This document shows, piece by piece, positions 35,189 to 48,148 of a stretch of DNA of 64,000 nt. A program made the translations under genes and the position numbers. The stretch comes from Gossypium raimondii (lineage: Eukaryota; Streptophyta; Magnoliopsida; Malvales; Malvaceae). Numbering within the stretch: the stretch's first letter is position 1; the number at the start of each line of letters is the position of its first letter. The notes under the pieces are model-generated. The model worked only from the letters and a program-made list of their open reading frames with translations. It was not told the origin of the DNA and did no database searches. The DNA lies in NCBI RefSeq assembly GCF_025698545.1, contig NC_068575.1, forward strand, positions 57,297,980 to 57,361,979, given 5' to 3'.

Positions 35189-35938
35189 ATGTCATTAGAA
35201 GAAGTTTTGAAGGTTGTTTTTCCTTTTTTAGATGGTGTAGACCTTGCAGCTTGTATGGTGGTCTGTAAGCAATGGAGACACATAGCTAAAGATGATTACT
35301 TTTGGAAATGTGTATGTGCAAAGAGATGGCCTTCCATTTGCAAACGACCCAATCCTCCTACTGTAACCTACTATAAACTATATCAAACGTTTTACAAACG
35401 GAAGCATCAGCGAACGCTTCTCCCTCCAAGACTTTCCTTTGATGATTTGGAATTCTTCATTGACATTTGGACTGAAGATAAATTGATTTTCTCCGAAGTT
35501 GTCCCTGGTCCTGTCCTCCAAAGAGGAATCAAGATCCCACCTGCTGGAATCTGCGACATGCTTAAGTTTCATCTTCAAGGCCCCGAGTACAAGATGATCT
35601 TACCTGTTGACCCAAGGTTCACCATTCCTTGGAGCCAGACTGTGAGTGTTTCAGTGCTTGTGGGGCGGAAGGACTCGAACAAGGTTGCTTGCATAATTAA
35701 TAAATCGATGTTTGATTACATAGATCGTACAGCTTCCAGGGCTCTAGCTTTCGACTACCTCGTCTTCTCTCCCTATTATCCCTTTATATCAGGAATCCGG
35801 GCATGGATCTCCTTGCTTTTCATGGAAGACAGAAGCAATGGTGTCATTGATGTTTTCGGCATTGAGATGGACTTTTGTGATGCTGCCAATTCCCAGGAAG
35901 AGGTATTGTGGCTGTTAGACATGCTTGATTGGAAATGA
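35189..35938 (+). CDS. F-box protein, At5g39250 type
   Basis: An intact 249-residue single-exon coding region. Residues 1-50 form a degenerate F-box: MSLEEVLKVVFPFLDGVDLA, then VCKQWRHIAKDDYFWK, with the usual hydrophobic spacing and C-K-x-W. The rest has no LRR, Kelch or FBA repeats; it is a compact C-terminal domain with PWSQTVSVSVLVGRKDSNKV and a conserved acidic end (EEVLWLLDMLDW). Its length and motifs agree with the small plant family typified by At5g39250. By analogy it would link a substrate to SKP1-CUL1 ubiquitin ligase, but the substrate is unknown. The start is preceded by a spliced leader. There is no nearby paralogue. Confidence 0.85.
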   Translation: MSLEEVLKVVFPFLDGVDLAACMVVCKQWRHIAKDDYFWKCVCAKRWPSICKRPNPPTVTYYKLYQTFYKRKHQRTLLPPRLSFDDLEFFIDIWTEDKLIFSEVVPGPVLQRGIKIPPAGICDMLKFHLQGPEYKMILPVDPRFTIPWSQTVSVSVLVGRKDSNKVACIINKSMFDYIDRTASRALAFDYLVFSPYYPFISGIRAWISLLFMEDRSNGVIDVFGIEMDFCDAANSQEEVLWLLDMLDWK

Positions 35939-37225
35939 ATGGTGGAAAGCTTAGTAGCCAGGACCAGGCACGGGGAAGAACTAGAGATGTAATGATAATA
36001 AACTGTGCCTCAATTGTGGATAGGTTGAGTATTGCATATGGGTTTTAAGCTATATTTCTTGGACAGGTGTGAGTATTGCATGTGAATTGTATTTAAAAGA
36101 TGATTGGAAGTTATATTTTTTATTGGAAATAATTCAAACCCCCTTCCATTCCTGGCTCAGGTGACATCATTTTCTTGCATGTTCATAAGTTCGTACATAA
36201 ACGCTTTGTTTTATTCTTAATCAACAAATATGCACGGTTTTTGTATATATCTTCTTTATTTTATATTAGATATGTATACTAAAATCATACATGAATTATT
36301 TATATGCTACTTCAATAGCAGAGTTATTTTAATTCAAAAATGGTGTATGGGTGAATTTGATTTAACAAAAATAAAGTCCCAGAAAATAGATAACTTTGGG
36401 GTTTTGTCAAGAAGCACCCAACCAAGGAAAACAGCAACTCCTGCAAAGAAGACGACTTTGAATATTTTCAAGGTAATTTTTCTTCGAAATTCAAAGTTGT
36501 TTTTTCTAACAATATCGTATTTAAGATTCAAATCAACATTTATTTTAGTAGTGCAATATACTTACTACTTTAGATCCTTTGAGTTACCTCAATAAAATAA
36601 TATAACAAATTCTGACATGTGTCATCCTACAATTAATACACATGTCTTGTTATTTTATATTTTAACATTATGATAGATACCAAAATGGCCTTCTTTAAAA
36701 ATAAAATATATCTTAAAATATTTGATAAGGTATAAAAGTAAGTATTTTATTATCCCTAATTAGTTTCATCTAAATGAAATTAAATATTTAATTAAGTGAT
36801 CCAAAGCAAAAGTGACCGCTAACCCCTGAGATATATCAGCATGATTATTTTTATTAATTACTACAGGGAGTCAAGTTTGATTATATTTTACAATAAATCA
36901 TTATAAGTAATTCAACAATAAATGAGATTTAAATTTGACATCTAAAATTTCTCAAAACCTCAGCCTTAACATTAACAAAATGAAACTTAAATTTGTCACC
37001 TCAAAATTATCGAGAGCTCAACCTTAAAATTTGACCAACAACTTATTTGAAGCCTTGACTCTTATCATTTATCTGGTTCAGTGGTTCTATCTTCTTTAGC
37101 AGGAGTTAATTCAAATGTATTGCTATTACAGGAGAATAGATAGGGCATAGCAACTTCATTTCAGATTACTTTACGCATATATATATATACTTTACAAAGC
37201 TGAATGTATAGGTTTCACTGAACTG
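35939..37225. other. Intergenic
   Basis: The 3' UTR of the F-box gene runs to about 36200. A short minus-strand frame (36334-36531) codes a hydrophobic FFAGVAVFLGWVLLDKTPKL stretch but has no start or splice support that I can defend. The rest is AT-rich spacer, with an AT dinucleotide run at about 37176-37192. Confidence 0.4.
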
Positions 37226-37233
37226 GCGCAAGG

Positions 37234-37717
37234 TCATGGTAGCCAAGCATATAAAGTCTGTAAGCCTGTAATGTGATCTTGGCTAAGGTTCCTTTTGTTC
37301 CTTCCACAATCAAGCCTGTAATACATGACTGCATCTGGATTTCGACTATGACCGAGGCCGCCCAGAGCATGTCCTATTTCATGCATGGCTCCTGATTGGA
37401 GGTCTAGTTGGTTCCATCCCAATGTGGGAAAATAATCCAGAAAGAGCAGGCTGTCATGTTTCAAATGCCGCATCTATGGCATCTCTCACTTGTTGATCGC
37501 AATATGAAGGACAACCGGAGGTTATCCCATTCGAGAAGGAATAGTTTTCAACCAAGTGAAACACGCCATGTCTTCCCTCACTGCCATTACAACTTGGTAG
37601 CAATTGCTTCACTTTATTACCACCATTACCAATGTCTCCTTTCACTGGCCTAGACATGGCTACAAAAGGCTGGAACACAAGCACCATAAGAAGCTGATGC
37701 CAAAATTTAGCTGCCAT
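37234..37717 (-). pseudogene. Matrix metalloproteinase, decayed copy 1
   Basis: It starts at the ATG at 37717 with a hydrophobic leader (FWHQLLMVLVFQPFVA) and runs through RPVKGDIGNGGNKVKQLL, then GVFHLVENYSFSNG. The middle of the catalytic domain is missing: two pieces in different frames abut near 37454. The second piece has QLDLQSGAMHEIGHALGGLGHS and LYAWLP. Plant MMPs (M10A) are secreted or GPI-anchored and use HExGHxxGxxH. Here an extra Gly between GH and HS breaks the zinc-motif spacing. The cysteine-switch prodomain is not seen. It is paralogous to the copy at 39464-40224. Confidence 0.8.
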
Positions 37718-38882
37718 TTGCAGCACAAGCTATGGTGGAAGTGGAAGTTGTAAGATCAACTATTGCTCTAAACACCTAGGCTGTCTCAAAAATGAGTTGT
37801 GGTTTAGGGTTTAGTAAATTTAGAATACTTAAAGGAAAGTCATCTAGTATCATATAACAGGCCAAGTACCATCCTAGCATCCTACGTTCGTTTATGGGGT
37901 AACCGATTAGCCAATTACATGAATTTATCATTTTCAAAAAATTCTTAAGCATAACTAAATATTTTTTAAAAGGATAAGTTCTGAGCTATACATTATCGAA
38001 AGTTTGGTGACCGCCCTGTATCGCTCTTGCTTTGAATAATATTGTTATTTGCCCAGAAGAAACAAAAAAACTAATTAATCTTCTGTATCATGAGAGGCAA
38101 TTAATGGTCCTACTTTCTCCCAACTCATTTCCACCACAGAAATGTGAACTTATCATTCAAAATAATCACTATTTCATTCAATCTAAATTGGTAAGATAAA
38201 ACCACTGAAATTTTAGTTATGTTGTACATTGGATAAATTTTAAGGGTTAATTTTTTTTAAATTAAGATTAAATTGGCATAATTATAAATGTTAGAGGGTT
38301 AAAGTTGTTATTATGCCTATTTAAAACTGCATCTTTCCATCAGCTATTTAATGGTCAATGACAAAAGAAAAAAGATAATTGAATAGCTAAAGAATAAACT
38401 TACCAATAGTTGAGTGATTACTAGTGTAGTTTACCTAAATTAATCTTCTTCGAAACATGAATTAGGGTTGGGTTCTAATATTTAAGGTACGAGTCGAGCC
38501 CAACCCATTTTTTAATTTTATAATTCGTTTAAAATAATCGGTCAAAACTCATACATAACAATTGTATATATTGGGACTCGAATTTAAGTACTCAAAAATT
38601 TAAAATCTTAGTCTCTTTTTTTTTAATACAAGGTCTAGAATTACTTTTAACTTCTCTTCAACCTTTAAATTAGAGGACAAAACGAATTTAAAGGCACTCG
38701 AACCCCAATTGAACTAAAACTCAATTAGCAACAATACAAAAACTTATTGATTATATTTATATAAATTTTGATTAGATTGATAACTCTAGCTCATATATAT
38801 TATAAAGATTTTGAGAGATTCATGATAATGGAATTAAATGTTTTAATTTCGTCTTGTTATGCATGTGTGATTATATTATTAT

Positions 38883-39098
38883 ATGGTGACATGGCAAGCA
38901 GTACAAGCTCTTTGGTCATTTAGGTATATTCTATCACTCAAGCCAAAGCCCAATGAAAGAGATGGTATGAATCTTCAACATGAAACAGATGGAGGAAAAC
39001 AGACTGTTGATCTCTTGCATTTTTCTATCTATGATCCAATGTTACAGGGAAAGAGATTGTACGAATCTCTAAAGCGCCTGTTAAGTTATAAAAAGTAA
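38883..39098 (+). pseudogene. Unidentified coding-like fragment
   Basis: A 71-codon ATG-to-stop frame with protein-like composition: QALWSFRYILSLKPKPNERD, then DLLHFSIYDPMLQGKRLYES and LKRLLSYKK. I do not recognise it. It sits alone between the two metalloproteinase copies, with no clear acceptor or promoter. It could be a C-terminal exon of a lost or transposed gene. Confidence 0.3.
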
Positions 39099-39463
39099 AA
39101 TTCTTCATTTTCATTGCTTGATTGATTGATTCAACATGTTAGAGGTTTGAATTCTGGCCTTTGGTTTTGTTAATATGGACATTTGATGAATGCAGCATGT
39201 GTTCCTGTTATTTCCTAATATTCATCTCTTTCATAAACTAGGATTTATTACGAAGCTTTCAGAGTGTAATTATTATAGGAAAATAGATAGGTAGGGCATA
39301 GCAACTTCATTTCAGAATACTTTGCATACCTTACATTACAATGGAACTAAAGCTTTAGGCTTACTGTCTTGATCACTTATTTAATATGATATATATATAT
39401 ATATAACTAAGCTTCCCAATAAGTCGTGAAAGCTGTATAGATTTTCACTGAAGCAAGTTGTTG

Positions 39464-40224
39464 CTAGGCATATAAAGTCCGAATGCCATCAATGTCATCT
39501 TGGCTAAGTTTCCTTTTGGTAGTTCCAGTATAAAGTGTGACAAACATGACTGCATCTTCAAATTCACTACGATCAAGGCCCAGGGTATGTCCTATTTCAT
39601 GCATGGCTCCAGATTGCAGGTCTAGTTGGAGCGTTCCAGGATTAGAACTTGTGCTCCAGTTGGTGTCTATGCCAAGGAAAAGCGACCCATTAGGTGGTGC
39701 ATAGGCAAAACCATACATTGTGCCGCTAAGTTCAGCAAACGCAATATTTATATCAGCTCCGTCGCCTGGTTCTACCTTTTGAAATGCAAATTTAGGAATG
39801 GCATCGATGGCATCTTCCACCTCTTGAGTATCCAAACCCGCCGGCAGGGGAAAACCAGATCGGAAACCATAGGTCACCGGGAAGTTTTCCCATTTAGGAT
39901 TCCCATTGAAAAAGGAATAATTTTCAACCAAGTGAAACACGCCATCACTTTTGCCATGTGTTACACCACAACGAGGGGATTGCTTCACATTATTATGCCC
40001 ATGGTGAAACTTTACGGGTCTAGACTTAGGGTGGGTTTGGATGGGCGGTGAGTTTACCTGCGGTTAGTATAAAAATAGCGGTGGCGGTAAAATTAGATAC
40101 TGTAGTGATATTGTAGCGTGAAACAAAAAGTAAACTAAACGCACCGCAGCGCACCTAATCGCCCATCCAAACCCACCCTTAGCCACAAAACGTTGCAACA
40201 CAAATTGGAAATTGTAGCTGTCAT
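39464..40224 (-). pseudogene. Matrix metalloproteinase copy 2, split by a MITE
   Basis: The coding sequence aligned with copy 1 starts at the ATG at 40224, but a 150-bp MITE enters it after GTTTTGTGGCTAAG and brings a stop. Downstream an open frame of 174 codons (39988-39464) covers FHLVENYSFFNGNPKW, the NFPVTYGFRSG strand region, DGADINIAFAEL, and the zinc motif HEIGHTLGLDRS. In the last motif the third ligand His is Arg (frame residue 140), and the usual GDGxPFDGxG structural segment is reduced to SGTMYGF. VMYP is VMFV. With the lost ligand and the insertion, it is almost certainly not an active protease, even if a shorter protein is made. Confidence 0.82.
40029..40178. mobile_element. 150-bp Tourist-like MITE inside MMP copy 2
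   Basis: The ends are GGGTGGGTTTGGATGGGCG and the inverse CGCCCATCCAAACCCACCC (about 20-base TIRs, near-perfect), flanked by TTA at 40026-40028 and 40179-40181. A TTA target with GGGT-type TIRs indicates PIF/Harbinger (Tourist). No coding capacity. Confidence 0.9.
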
Positions 40225-41768
40225 TGCAAGCTATGGTGCAAGTTGTACGTATTGCTTTAGTGTTTTAAGGTGTGTGCTTTGGTATTTGCATGGACTCCTA
40301 TTTATACCCAAATCAAAAAAATAAAAAAAAGTTAGTTACTAGGTTTGGCTGCCTTCATTCTAGATTCTAGTTCATCTACAGTAAATTTATCTGAATTAAA
40401 ATAAAAGGGTATCTACTTCAATTTGTGTAAGTACTGAATCTAGTATATTAGATTTAATTTGGTATAATTATGAGTAGGGAAAAATTAACATTGTTAACTT
40501 AAGGAGAATAGGTGCAGTTCACTTTGTTTAGGATAGAATGGAAAGTCGTCTATATCTAATAATTGGGCTGGATTAAGAGATAAAAAAACAAAAGAAAAAA
40601 TATGAAAAATTATATATAAATCTAATCTGTAATATCAAGTTAATAATTCAATTAATCTTTAGAATGTATTGTACAAGTCAATCTGCCTAAAAGCGATAAT
40701 TCTATTTAGTTAATTAAGTTTTCAACTGAAAATGGTGGACCATGGCTTTTAGGCCACATCCACACGTTTTGTTATTACAAATTTGTTCATCTAAGTTGTG
40801 GATGGAAAAATAATAATTTCATGAAAAGTTGTTTTAGATTAGTATATAAAAAATATTATTATGGTGTTTAAATTTTCATAAAAAAACTTCATGCACGGTA
40901 TATAAGATAATTTTCCATTATTATTATTATTTTCATATTTTGTAAATAAAAGAAATTTATTTTACAACGATGGTGGTTGTCAGAAATAAACTTTTATTTA
41001 AAAGATAAAAAGAAAATACATGGGAGCTGATATTATTATTTATTTTCACATTTTCAAAGGAATTGTCATCGCTTAAGTATCAATTTCTCACGGATTTAGA
41101 ATTAGACATTTACATGCTTGCATATCCATTTCCTAGCTTGCCTAACCCGAAAGTAGGAAGCAAAGAACCAAATATAACATGCATGAATCTGAATATGCCA
41201 CTCAATGTGTATTCATTCTGATTCAAACTTCAAAGGTGCTTTCATTTATTTTTTCTTAATTAACTTGTTGTCTTATTTTATAATTCATTAGTAAAATCAT
41301 GCAATTAATTCATTTTGGATCAACATTAACGTATATAATAAATTTAAGGAAAGATATTCAAAATAAAATATCATTCCATTCCAATGAAAAATTTTAGGTT
41401 AAACTTCCTATGTTGTTTAACAATAATAAAAGATGCAGCCTTAACCAAAACCAAAGGGCCAAAACCAGAAGATGCCATCTTTTTGCAACGGAGATGATGT
41501 GGGGGACAAAAGAAAGAAAGAAATTGATCAGAATTTTGCCATTAAAACGGTCCCAGCTCAACATCAGGCTCATCCAAGTCTCCTGATTCTCACAACAAAT
41601 ACTAAAGACAGCAATGCTTATTACTGAATTGATGAAACTAAGAACCCTACACAACGAATAGAAAGGCCACCCTTAGGTGTGCTTCCGGAAATTGGTGTAT
41701 AAGTACCGGAAAGTTTGTGATTGCCAAGGACAGGTGATAATCCATTGAGAAAGTCAAACCAAAATCAT
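40225..41768. other. Intergenic between MMP copy 2 and MPP-beta
   Basis: AT-rich spacer and, from about 41390, the 3' UTR of the MPP-beta gene on the minus strand. No other gene is supported. Confidence 0.45.
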
Positions 41769-44700
41769 CTAATAACGGTTCCAGTAGGTCCTGCGTCTGA
41801 ACCAGTTGTAGTCGGGCAAACCCTGGACCGGACCCATTGCAGCAATTGCAATATCCTGTGTATCAAACATAAACCGCATAAAAAAATTTACATCCTCAGA
41901 TTTCAATGACTTATCCCACCAAATTTCATTATATAGCTTGAATGTTGCAACCATTGCTGGAAAAGAGAGACTGGTAAGTTCTAGGTTAGGTTGCAATCGC
42001 TACCTTGTCATAGATAAATCGGTCTGCAACTCGTTTAATAGTGCTTGGATCAACAGCATCAATCCTAGCAAATAATTCAGCAAATGGGATTCTCCGACCG
42101 TATGTAAGTAGCTGTAAGGATAGGACACCAATGACAATAAGAAATCCAAAGTGAGTAATAAAGGATAGCAGATCTCATCTCTTGCCACAACAGCTCAAGC
42201 ACGGTCAGCATGAAACAAATTCAGTCATTGAATTTCAATTGAATCTTTTAAAACTTTTTTTGCTTAAAAACAGCTTATGTGCTGGTTCAAGAGATAGGAT
42301 TGCTTCCATGCACCCACTGGAATTAAAAGACCCTTCTAACATGTGTAAAGATTGTACCTGACGGCCAATATCCTCAGCAACAGGACTAGTTCCATCCATA
42401 TGAAGCATCAAGGATGACTTTAACTGCAAAAATGTAAAAGACAAAATAGCTAAGCCCAATGACTAGATAGATGGACTAGATATTGACGAGCTAAACAAGA
42501 CATTCACTATTTTTGTAGGGCAGAGGAATTCATTCCATTTCCATATACAGATGCCAGGGAATGTTAATACGCAGGAACACGTTAAAGAGGATGAAAAACA
42601 TGAGAGCAACAGGCATCTAGAATTTCCACCAAAATATTATTGATATTAGAATTTTTTAAAAATAATGAACTATTTCGAACAAAATCTATATAGAACTTAA
42701 TAAGCTCTCTAAACAAAATCTGCACTCACTGCTGCATTATATTGGGCTAACGTTATTAATGTAGAATTCCAAAATGGCCTAACCAACTGGTTTTGTACTA
42801 TTGGCACACTGCTAGTAGTTCTTAAAAGAATACAAAATGTACAATATCAAAATTTATCTACCAAATATGAAGAAAAAATTGCAGCAATTGTAGCTACCTG
42901 ATTACGAGCACGAATGACATCAGCTTCTGAAACACGATAAGCTAGCTTGGTTGTCTCATGCATAATAGCATAGGCCAAATCATCCAAACAATCAGGCTGA
43001 GACCAGAACATAAACTTATTATTGCATCATAAAATAAAATAAAAATTTGGGGGGAAAATACAAATAAACAGCATAGAGCCAACCACTATAAGTTCACATA
43101 TGACAAAAGAATTTTAGTCAAACCAACATAAGCTTCGGAAGGTGGAGTCAACAACCCAGTGTCGTCAAAGGCACAAGGCACACTCTAAGCACTAGAACTC
43201 TTATATTACCTCAAGAGAAAAGCACAAAAAGAGTGCTAGCTAGAGTGAAGTGAAGCACAATATATATGTGTGTGCGTGAGTGAGTGAGTTTTTGTGTATG
43301 TGTGTATACAGCTTAAAACATATGATAAACTCTAAAAACAAAACATGCAATTCTTTTATTAGTCATTACACATGATTTCCTTATGGTCCATATCGATAGT
43401 TGAATACTCAAATATTGAGAAGTATAGGTTTGATACTATCCCTTTCTTACTAATAAAGGTATATCTAACAAAAAGAGTGAAAAATAAAAGAAATAAGAAA
43501 ACTTCAAACAGGAGGGTTTTTTAAGCCTATTGCCTTACACAAAAGCATGCCTAGGCATCAAATGGGCAGCAACAACCAGATAAGATGTTAAGGCCACTAG
43601 ACAATGAATTAAATAACTATATTGACAACGAAGAACATGACAAACTTATAACTAAAAAACTGTATCATAACTAGTAGGGGTTTTTTTTGGCATCAAGTTT
43701 TATTCAGACCATAACAAAAATTATAGGAACAGGTAGCAGTCTCACCTTGGCAACAGCATAGACACCAAAAAGACCAGTATCTTTATAGTTGGTGTTGAAA
43801 GCCATCATGCTTTCTGCAATTTCATTAATGCCAACTCTTTGTGCAAGCTCAGAACTGTTTAAAGGATTTTCAAAACCAATCAAGACTTTGTTGCAACAGA
43901 GGATTCTCGTTGTGAGACTGACAAGGCAGACTTCAGTTTAAAATGCGATTTCATGTAAGGGTAAAAAGCTCACCCCATGTGCTTTCCACCCCCAGCATTT
44001 TTGCTCCAAGAACCCAACATAGCCTGCATAACCATTAGAGCAATGGAATCTGGATCTGTCCAAGATGCTCCCTCAAAAGCAACTGCAAATTGCGCCAGAG
44101 GAATATCATCATTGATTATTCTGACCTGATTTTTCAAAATTAAAAATAAACTTAGAGAGCATAGCACACTGAAAGTGGATTTTAAGAAAAAAAATAACTT
44201 TATTATGACAACCCCACCTCAGAACCAGTAAAAGTGGCTGGTTCTTTCACAACTAACTGAGAAGCTGTGGCTGGATCAGATGATAACTTGGTAAATAACT
44301 TCTCTACTTGCTCTACAATTTCCTCATGCTTAACAGCTCCAGAAGCTGCAATGACCTGTAAAAGTTACCAAAAAATGTGCATTTACAAAAACCTATTGAC
44401 AACTCTTGCACGTAGTACCTCACATGATATTATTGGAAAGCAATGGAATGGCAAAACATTCATCCTTTAAGGACTAAAGCACATCGTAGTATACACAGCT
44501 ACATAGAAAAGCTGAGTAGTTCTTTGCATACCATTCTAGGGGCGGTGTAGTGTGTCTGAATATAGTTCAGCAGATGCCCTTTGGTGATTGTCTTGACATT
44601 ATCAGCAGGTCCCAGAATAGTTCTACCAAGAGGAGTGTATTGGAAAGCAGTTGAATGCAAATGGTCAAAAATAACTTCCTCTGTTTGACCCTCGACCTAC

Positions 44701-46060
44701 AGAATTCCCCAAGATCATAACTTATGTTATTAATAATTAACATAGAATGAAGACAAATGCATTAGGCAAAACTGAGGCAACATTATCTATGTAGAAATTA
44801 ATGATCATAAACATCCTCATGCGGCTCCAAAAGAGATAATTTAACGCACAATGGACCCATCCAACAGAAAAGAAACCAACCAACAGTAACATACTTCACA
44901 TATCTTTACTCTGTACAAAAAAAAAATATTACAACCATGTTGTGCATGCATACTGATTTCTAACCCCACAAATTCATATGCAGGACAAATAAAACACCAG
45001 CTAATGCCAAATGTAACCAATCAAGCAAACAACCCTTACATTCGAACACATATCAACCAAAACCCACTAAAAATCCCTTATTTTATATAGTTACGTTCTC
45101 CATGTTCACTAAAATGGCATCCTTCTCCCTAATAATCCTATTTAGTATTTCCCTCAAAACTTTATGCTGCATAGACAAAGATCATATATATTCCAAAAAG
45201 TTGACATTTTCAAATCCAACCCCATAAATTTAATTACTTATTTATATCCTAATGCCAAGCAAAAACACAAACAATTAGATTCGTATTCCCTATAAACAGA
45301 GAGAACACATACTAAAACCAATTTAAAAAAAAAACATATATTATCCGAAACCTATTTAAAATGTCCCAAAACCAAAGCTATTCATTACCTCTTCCATTTC
45401 CCTTAGAATCACATCTCTTTCCCTACGAATCCTGTGTTCCTCAAACTTCGAATTCTGCAAAATATCAGCCAATATATCCAACGCTTTAAATACATCTTTA
45501 TCCATAACTTTAGCGTAATAAGTGGTTTGCTCCCTCGATGTATAAGCATTCAAATGCCCTCCCATATTCTCAATCTCTTCCTCCAAGTCCCTGGCAGACC
45601 TCCTCTCTGTCCCTTTAAATATCATATGCTCCAAGAAGTGCGCCGTTCCATTAGTCTCTTCAGTCTCAAATCTCGACCCCGCATCGATCCAGACCCCAAC
45701 CGTGGCCGTGCGGGAAGATAGAGTAGATTCAGTGGCGACACGAAGGCCATTGGGCAAAGTTGTAATTTTGGTTTCAGGGGAAGATAGCATGTGCGTGTGG
45801 GAAACAACAGCTGGATGAGGGGAACCGTATTTGAGGAAACGGGGATCGGGGTTTTCGAGTTTTTGGAGCTTTGATTTAACGGAGAGGGATAACCTGTCGT
45901 AGATCATGGCCGTTGGTGGAGGAGGGCTGATTTCAGCAGAATCCGAAGTGGCAGCGGCGGCGAGACGAGATGCGGCGGAGGAAGACGAACGGGATATGTT
46001 GAAAGAAGAGGAAGGCTTGCTTAACCGCCGAGCTAGAGAGAGAAGCTGCTTGATCGTCAT
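41769..46060 (-). CDS. MPPbeta: Mitochondrial processing peptidase subunit beta
   Basis: Nine exons: 46060-45389, 44696-44532, 44355-44218, 44125-43974, 43854-43746, 42996-42898, 42423-42358, 42111-42004 and 41855-41769. All have GT-AG borders and compatible phases, giving 531 residues, the length I recall for the Arabidopsis protein. The N terminus is Arg/Ser-rich and lacks acidic residues ([20 protein letters not shown]), a typical mitochondrial presequence. The inverted zinc motif HxxEH is H141-F-L-E-H145, with the distal acidic segment [18 protein letters not shown]. The M16 core ends with [21 protein letters not shown]-beta is the catalytic partner of MPP-alpha, removing presequences, and in plants it is also core subunit 1 of the cytochrome bc1 complex in the inner membrane. 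No defects are seen. A Mutator-like element lies just upstream. Confidence 0.95.
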
Positions 46061-46323
46061 CTTTGATGGTTATCGCTCTCCCTTTGGGTATTTTTTTTAT
46101 TATTATTTACAGTGGAATTTTTAGGGTTTGTCAGGGATTGGGAGTTTGAGGGAGTGAAGAGTGGAAAGAGATGACTGTTCTGGAGAAAGTCAAGAGTGAG
46201 AGGTTGACTGGCTGAGAGCTTAGCTTAACGCTGTCGTTTAATGGTCAAAGAGACTTGTTCTTTCTCGCTAAAACTAAGTCGTTTTACTGAACTATAGAAA
46301 CTAAAGCATGAGGTCTTTACTTT

Positions 46324-48148
46324 GGGTTTTTTACCAAATTATTATAAAAAATAAAAAAAATACTAAAATATTATATATATATATTTTATTTACCAAAATA
46401 TAAAAAAAAAATGAAACTGATGGAGGGGAAGAGAATGTCTCATTGGCACAACCAATGGTGCCATTTTCATTGGCACCACTAAAGTTAAAATGTGACTAAT
46501 TATCTTTTAAACTCTCCTTATTTATTATTTTTTTTATTCCACTTCAACTCACTTTTTTATTTAATAAACAAGCCCTTAACTTATTTTTGTAGTTAAATAA
46601 GCTCTTAATCTATGATTTTTACTCATAAAAGCCCTTTATTTTATTATTAAAGTAAATATATTTTATGTTTATGTGAATTTGATGAGAATAATTTATTAAA
46701 TAAAAATTTACTAAATTTGATGAGAATAGTTTATAATTATAATTTATTTTTCTATTTGGGTTACATTTATGGGTGATCAGTTTTATTATTACTTTTAGTT
46801 TTTAATAAAGCATGTCCGGTATTTCTATTAATTTTTTAATTAAATCTAACATTAGCTAAGTGATAATTAAGATACTTAGAATTCTAATTAAGTAACAACT
46901 CTACTTCACTTTAATAAAAGTAGCATTCAAATTTTTAACTAATAACAATAAATTATAATTATAATTATCACAATTTTTTTGTCTTTTTCCTATATTTTAT
47001 GCTTAGAGTTCTATTTAAATAACAATTCTATTTTAAAATTAGCACAATATTTTTAATAATAATTGTAGTTTAAATTATAATTATTTTGAAATATATAATT
47101 CTCACAACTTCTATTAAATTATAATTATTTTAAATTTATAAAGAGTATTTATATATAAAAATATTTTATTTAATTAAAACTTGAATTCTTATTATTTTAA
47201 ATTCATCCAATTATATTCAATGATTTTATAGATTTATAGTTTTATTAATTAATAATATATTATGTTTTTTTAAGTAGAGCATTTATAATATATGACCAAA
47301 TTAATTAATTTCACATTAATATATTATTATTTTAATTAATCTTACTTTTTATTATTATATAATAATATTAATAAATTATTATTCTAATGTAGTTTAGTAA
47401 TATAATTAACAATAAAAGATATTTTTGTCGGTTCAAAAGTTTTTTCAAGACTCGTGCTTTTATATATATTATAGATAGATATTTTTATGATTTTTATCGG
47501 AGATATGAAAGATTAAATCACAACCTGTCATATTTCGTCATCTAATTGGTCTGTTAATTGATTTTAATGGTTAATGTAACGAAATGTGAAAATTATTTAT
47601 GCAAGAGCTTAATTAATTTTCAGGTTAATGATAATGGCTCAACTGGGTTCAAATTAAGTCAAGGGGCTTAGTAACTTTTTTTGGTTTTTCTTAAGGGACT
47701 ATTATAGCTATAAGCCTTTGGTAAACATAAATTTTTTTATTTAATAAATTATTCTCATCAAATTCACATAAACATAAAATATATTTACTTTAATAATAAA
47801 ATAAAGGGCTTTTATGAGTAAAAATCATAGATTAAGAGCTTATTTAACTATAAAAATAGGTTGAGGACTTGTTTTTTAAATAAAAAAGTGAGTTGAAGAG
47901 GAATAAAAAGAAAATAATAAATAAGAAGGGCTTAGAAGGTAATTAGCCACATTTCAACTTTAGTGATGCCAATGAGAAAGGCACCATTGGTGGTGCCAAT
48001 GAGAATGGCACCATTGGTGCCGCCATTCTCTTCCCCTCCATCAGCTTCTTTTTTTTTTTTTGTATATTTTGGTAAATAAAATATATATATATATATATAA
48101 TGTTTTGGTATTTTTTTATTTTTTTTATAATAATTTGGTAAAAAACCC
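46324..48148. mobile_element. Non-autonomous Mutator-like element with ~400-bp TIRs
   Basis: The left arm (46324-46730) and right arm (47725-48148) are inverted copies: GGGTTTTTTACCAAATTATT at both outer ends, then TATATATATTTTATTTACC(A)AAATAT, the TGGAGGGGAAGAGAAT box, CACCATTGGTG repeats, AAGCCC(T)TTA and GATGAGAATAATTTATTAAA. A perfect 9-bp duplication, CTTTACTTT, flanks it (46315-46323 and 48149-48157). The middle is AT-rich with no transposase frame. Long TIRs plus a 9-bp duplication indicate the Mutator superfamily. It lies 263 bases from the MPP-beta start codon, so it is in or next to that promoter. Confidence 0.88.

Noticed and set aside
36230-36595. 121-codon plus frame and a 65-codon minus frame with a hydrophobic segment
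   Set aside because: The frames overlap on opposite strands, have no splice or promoter support and no recognised domain.
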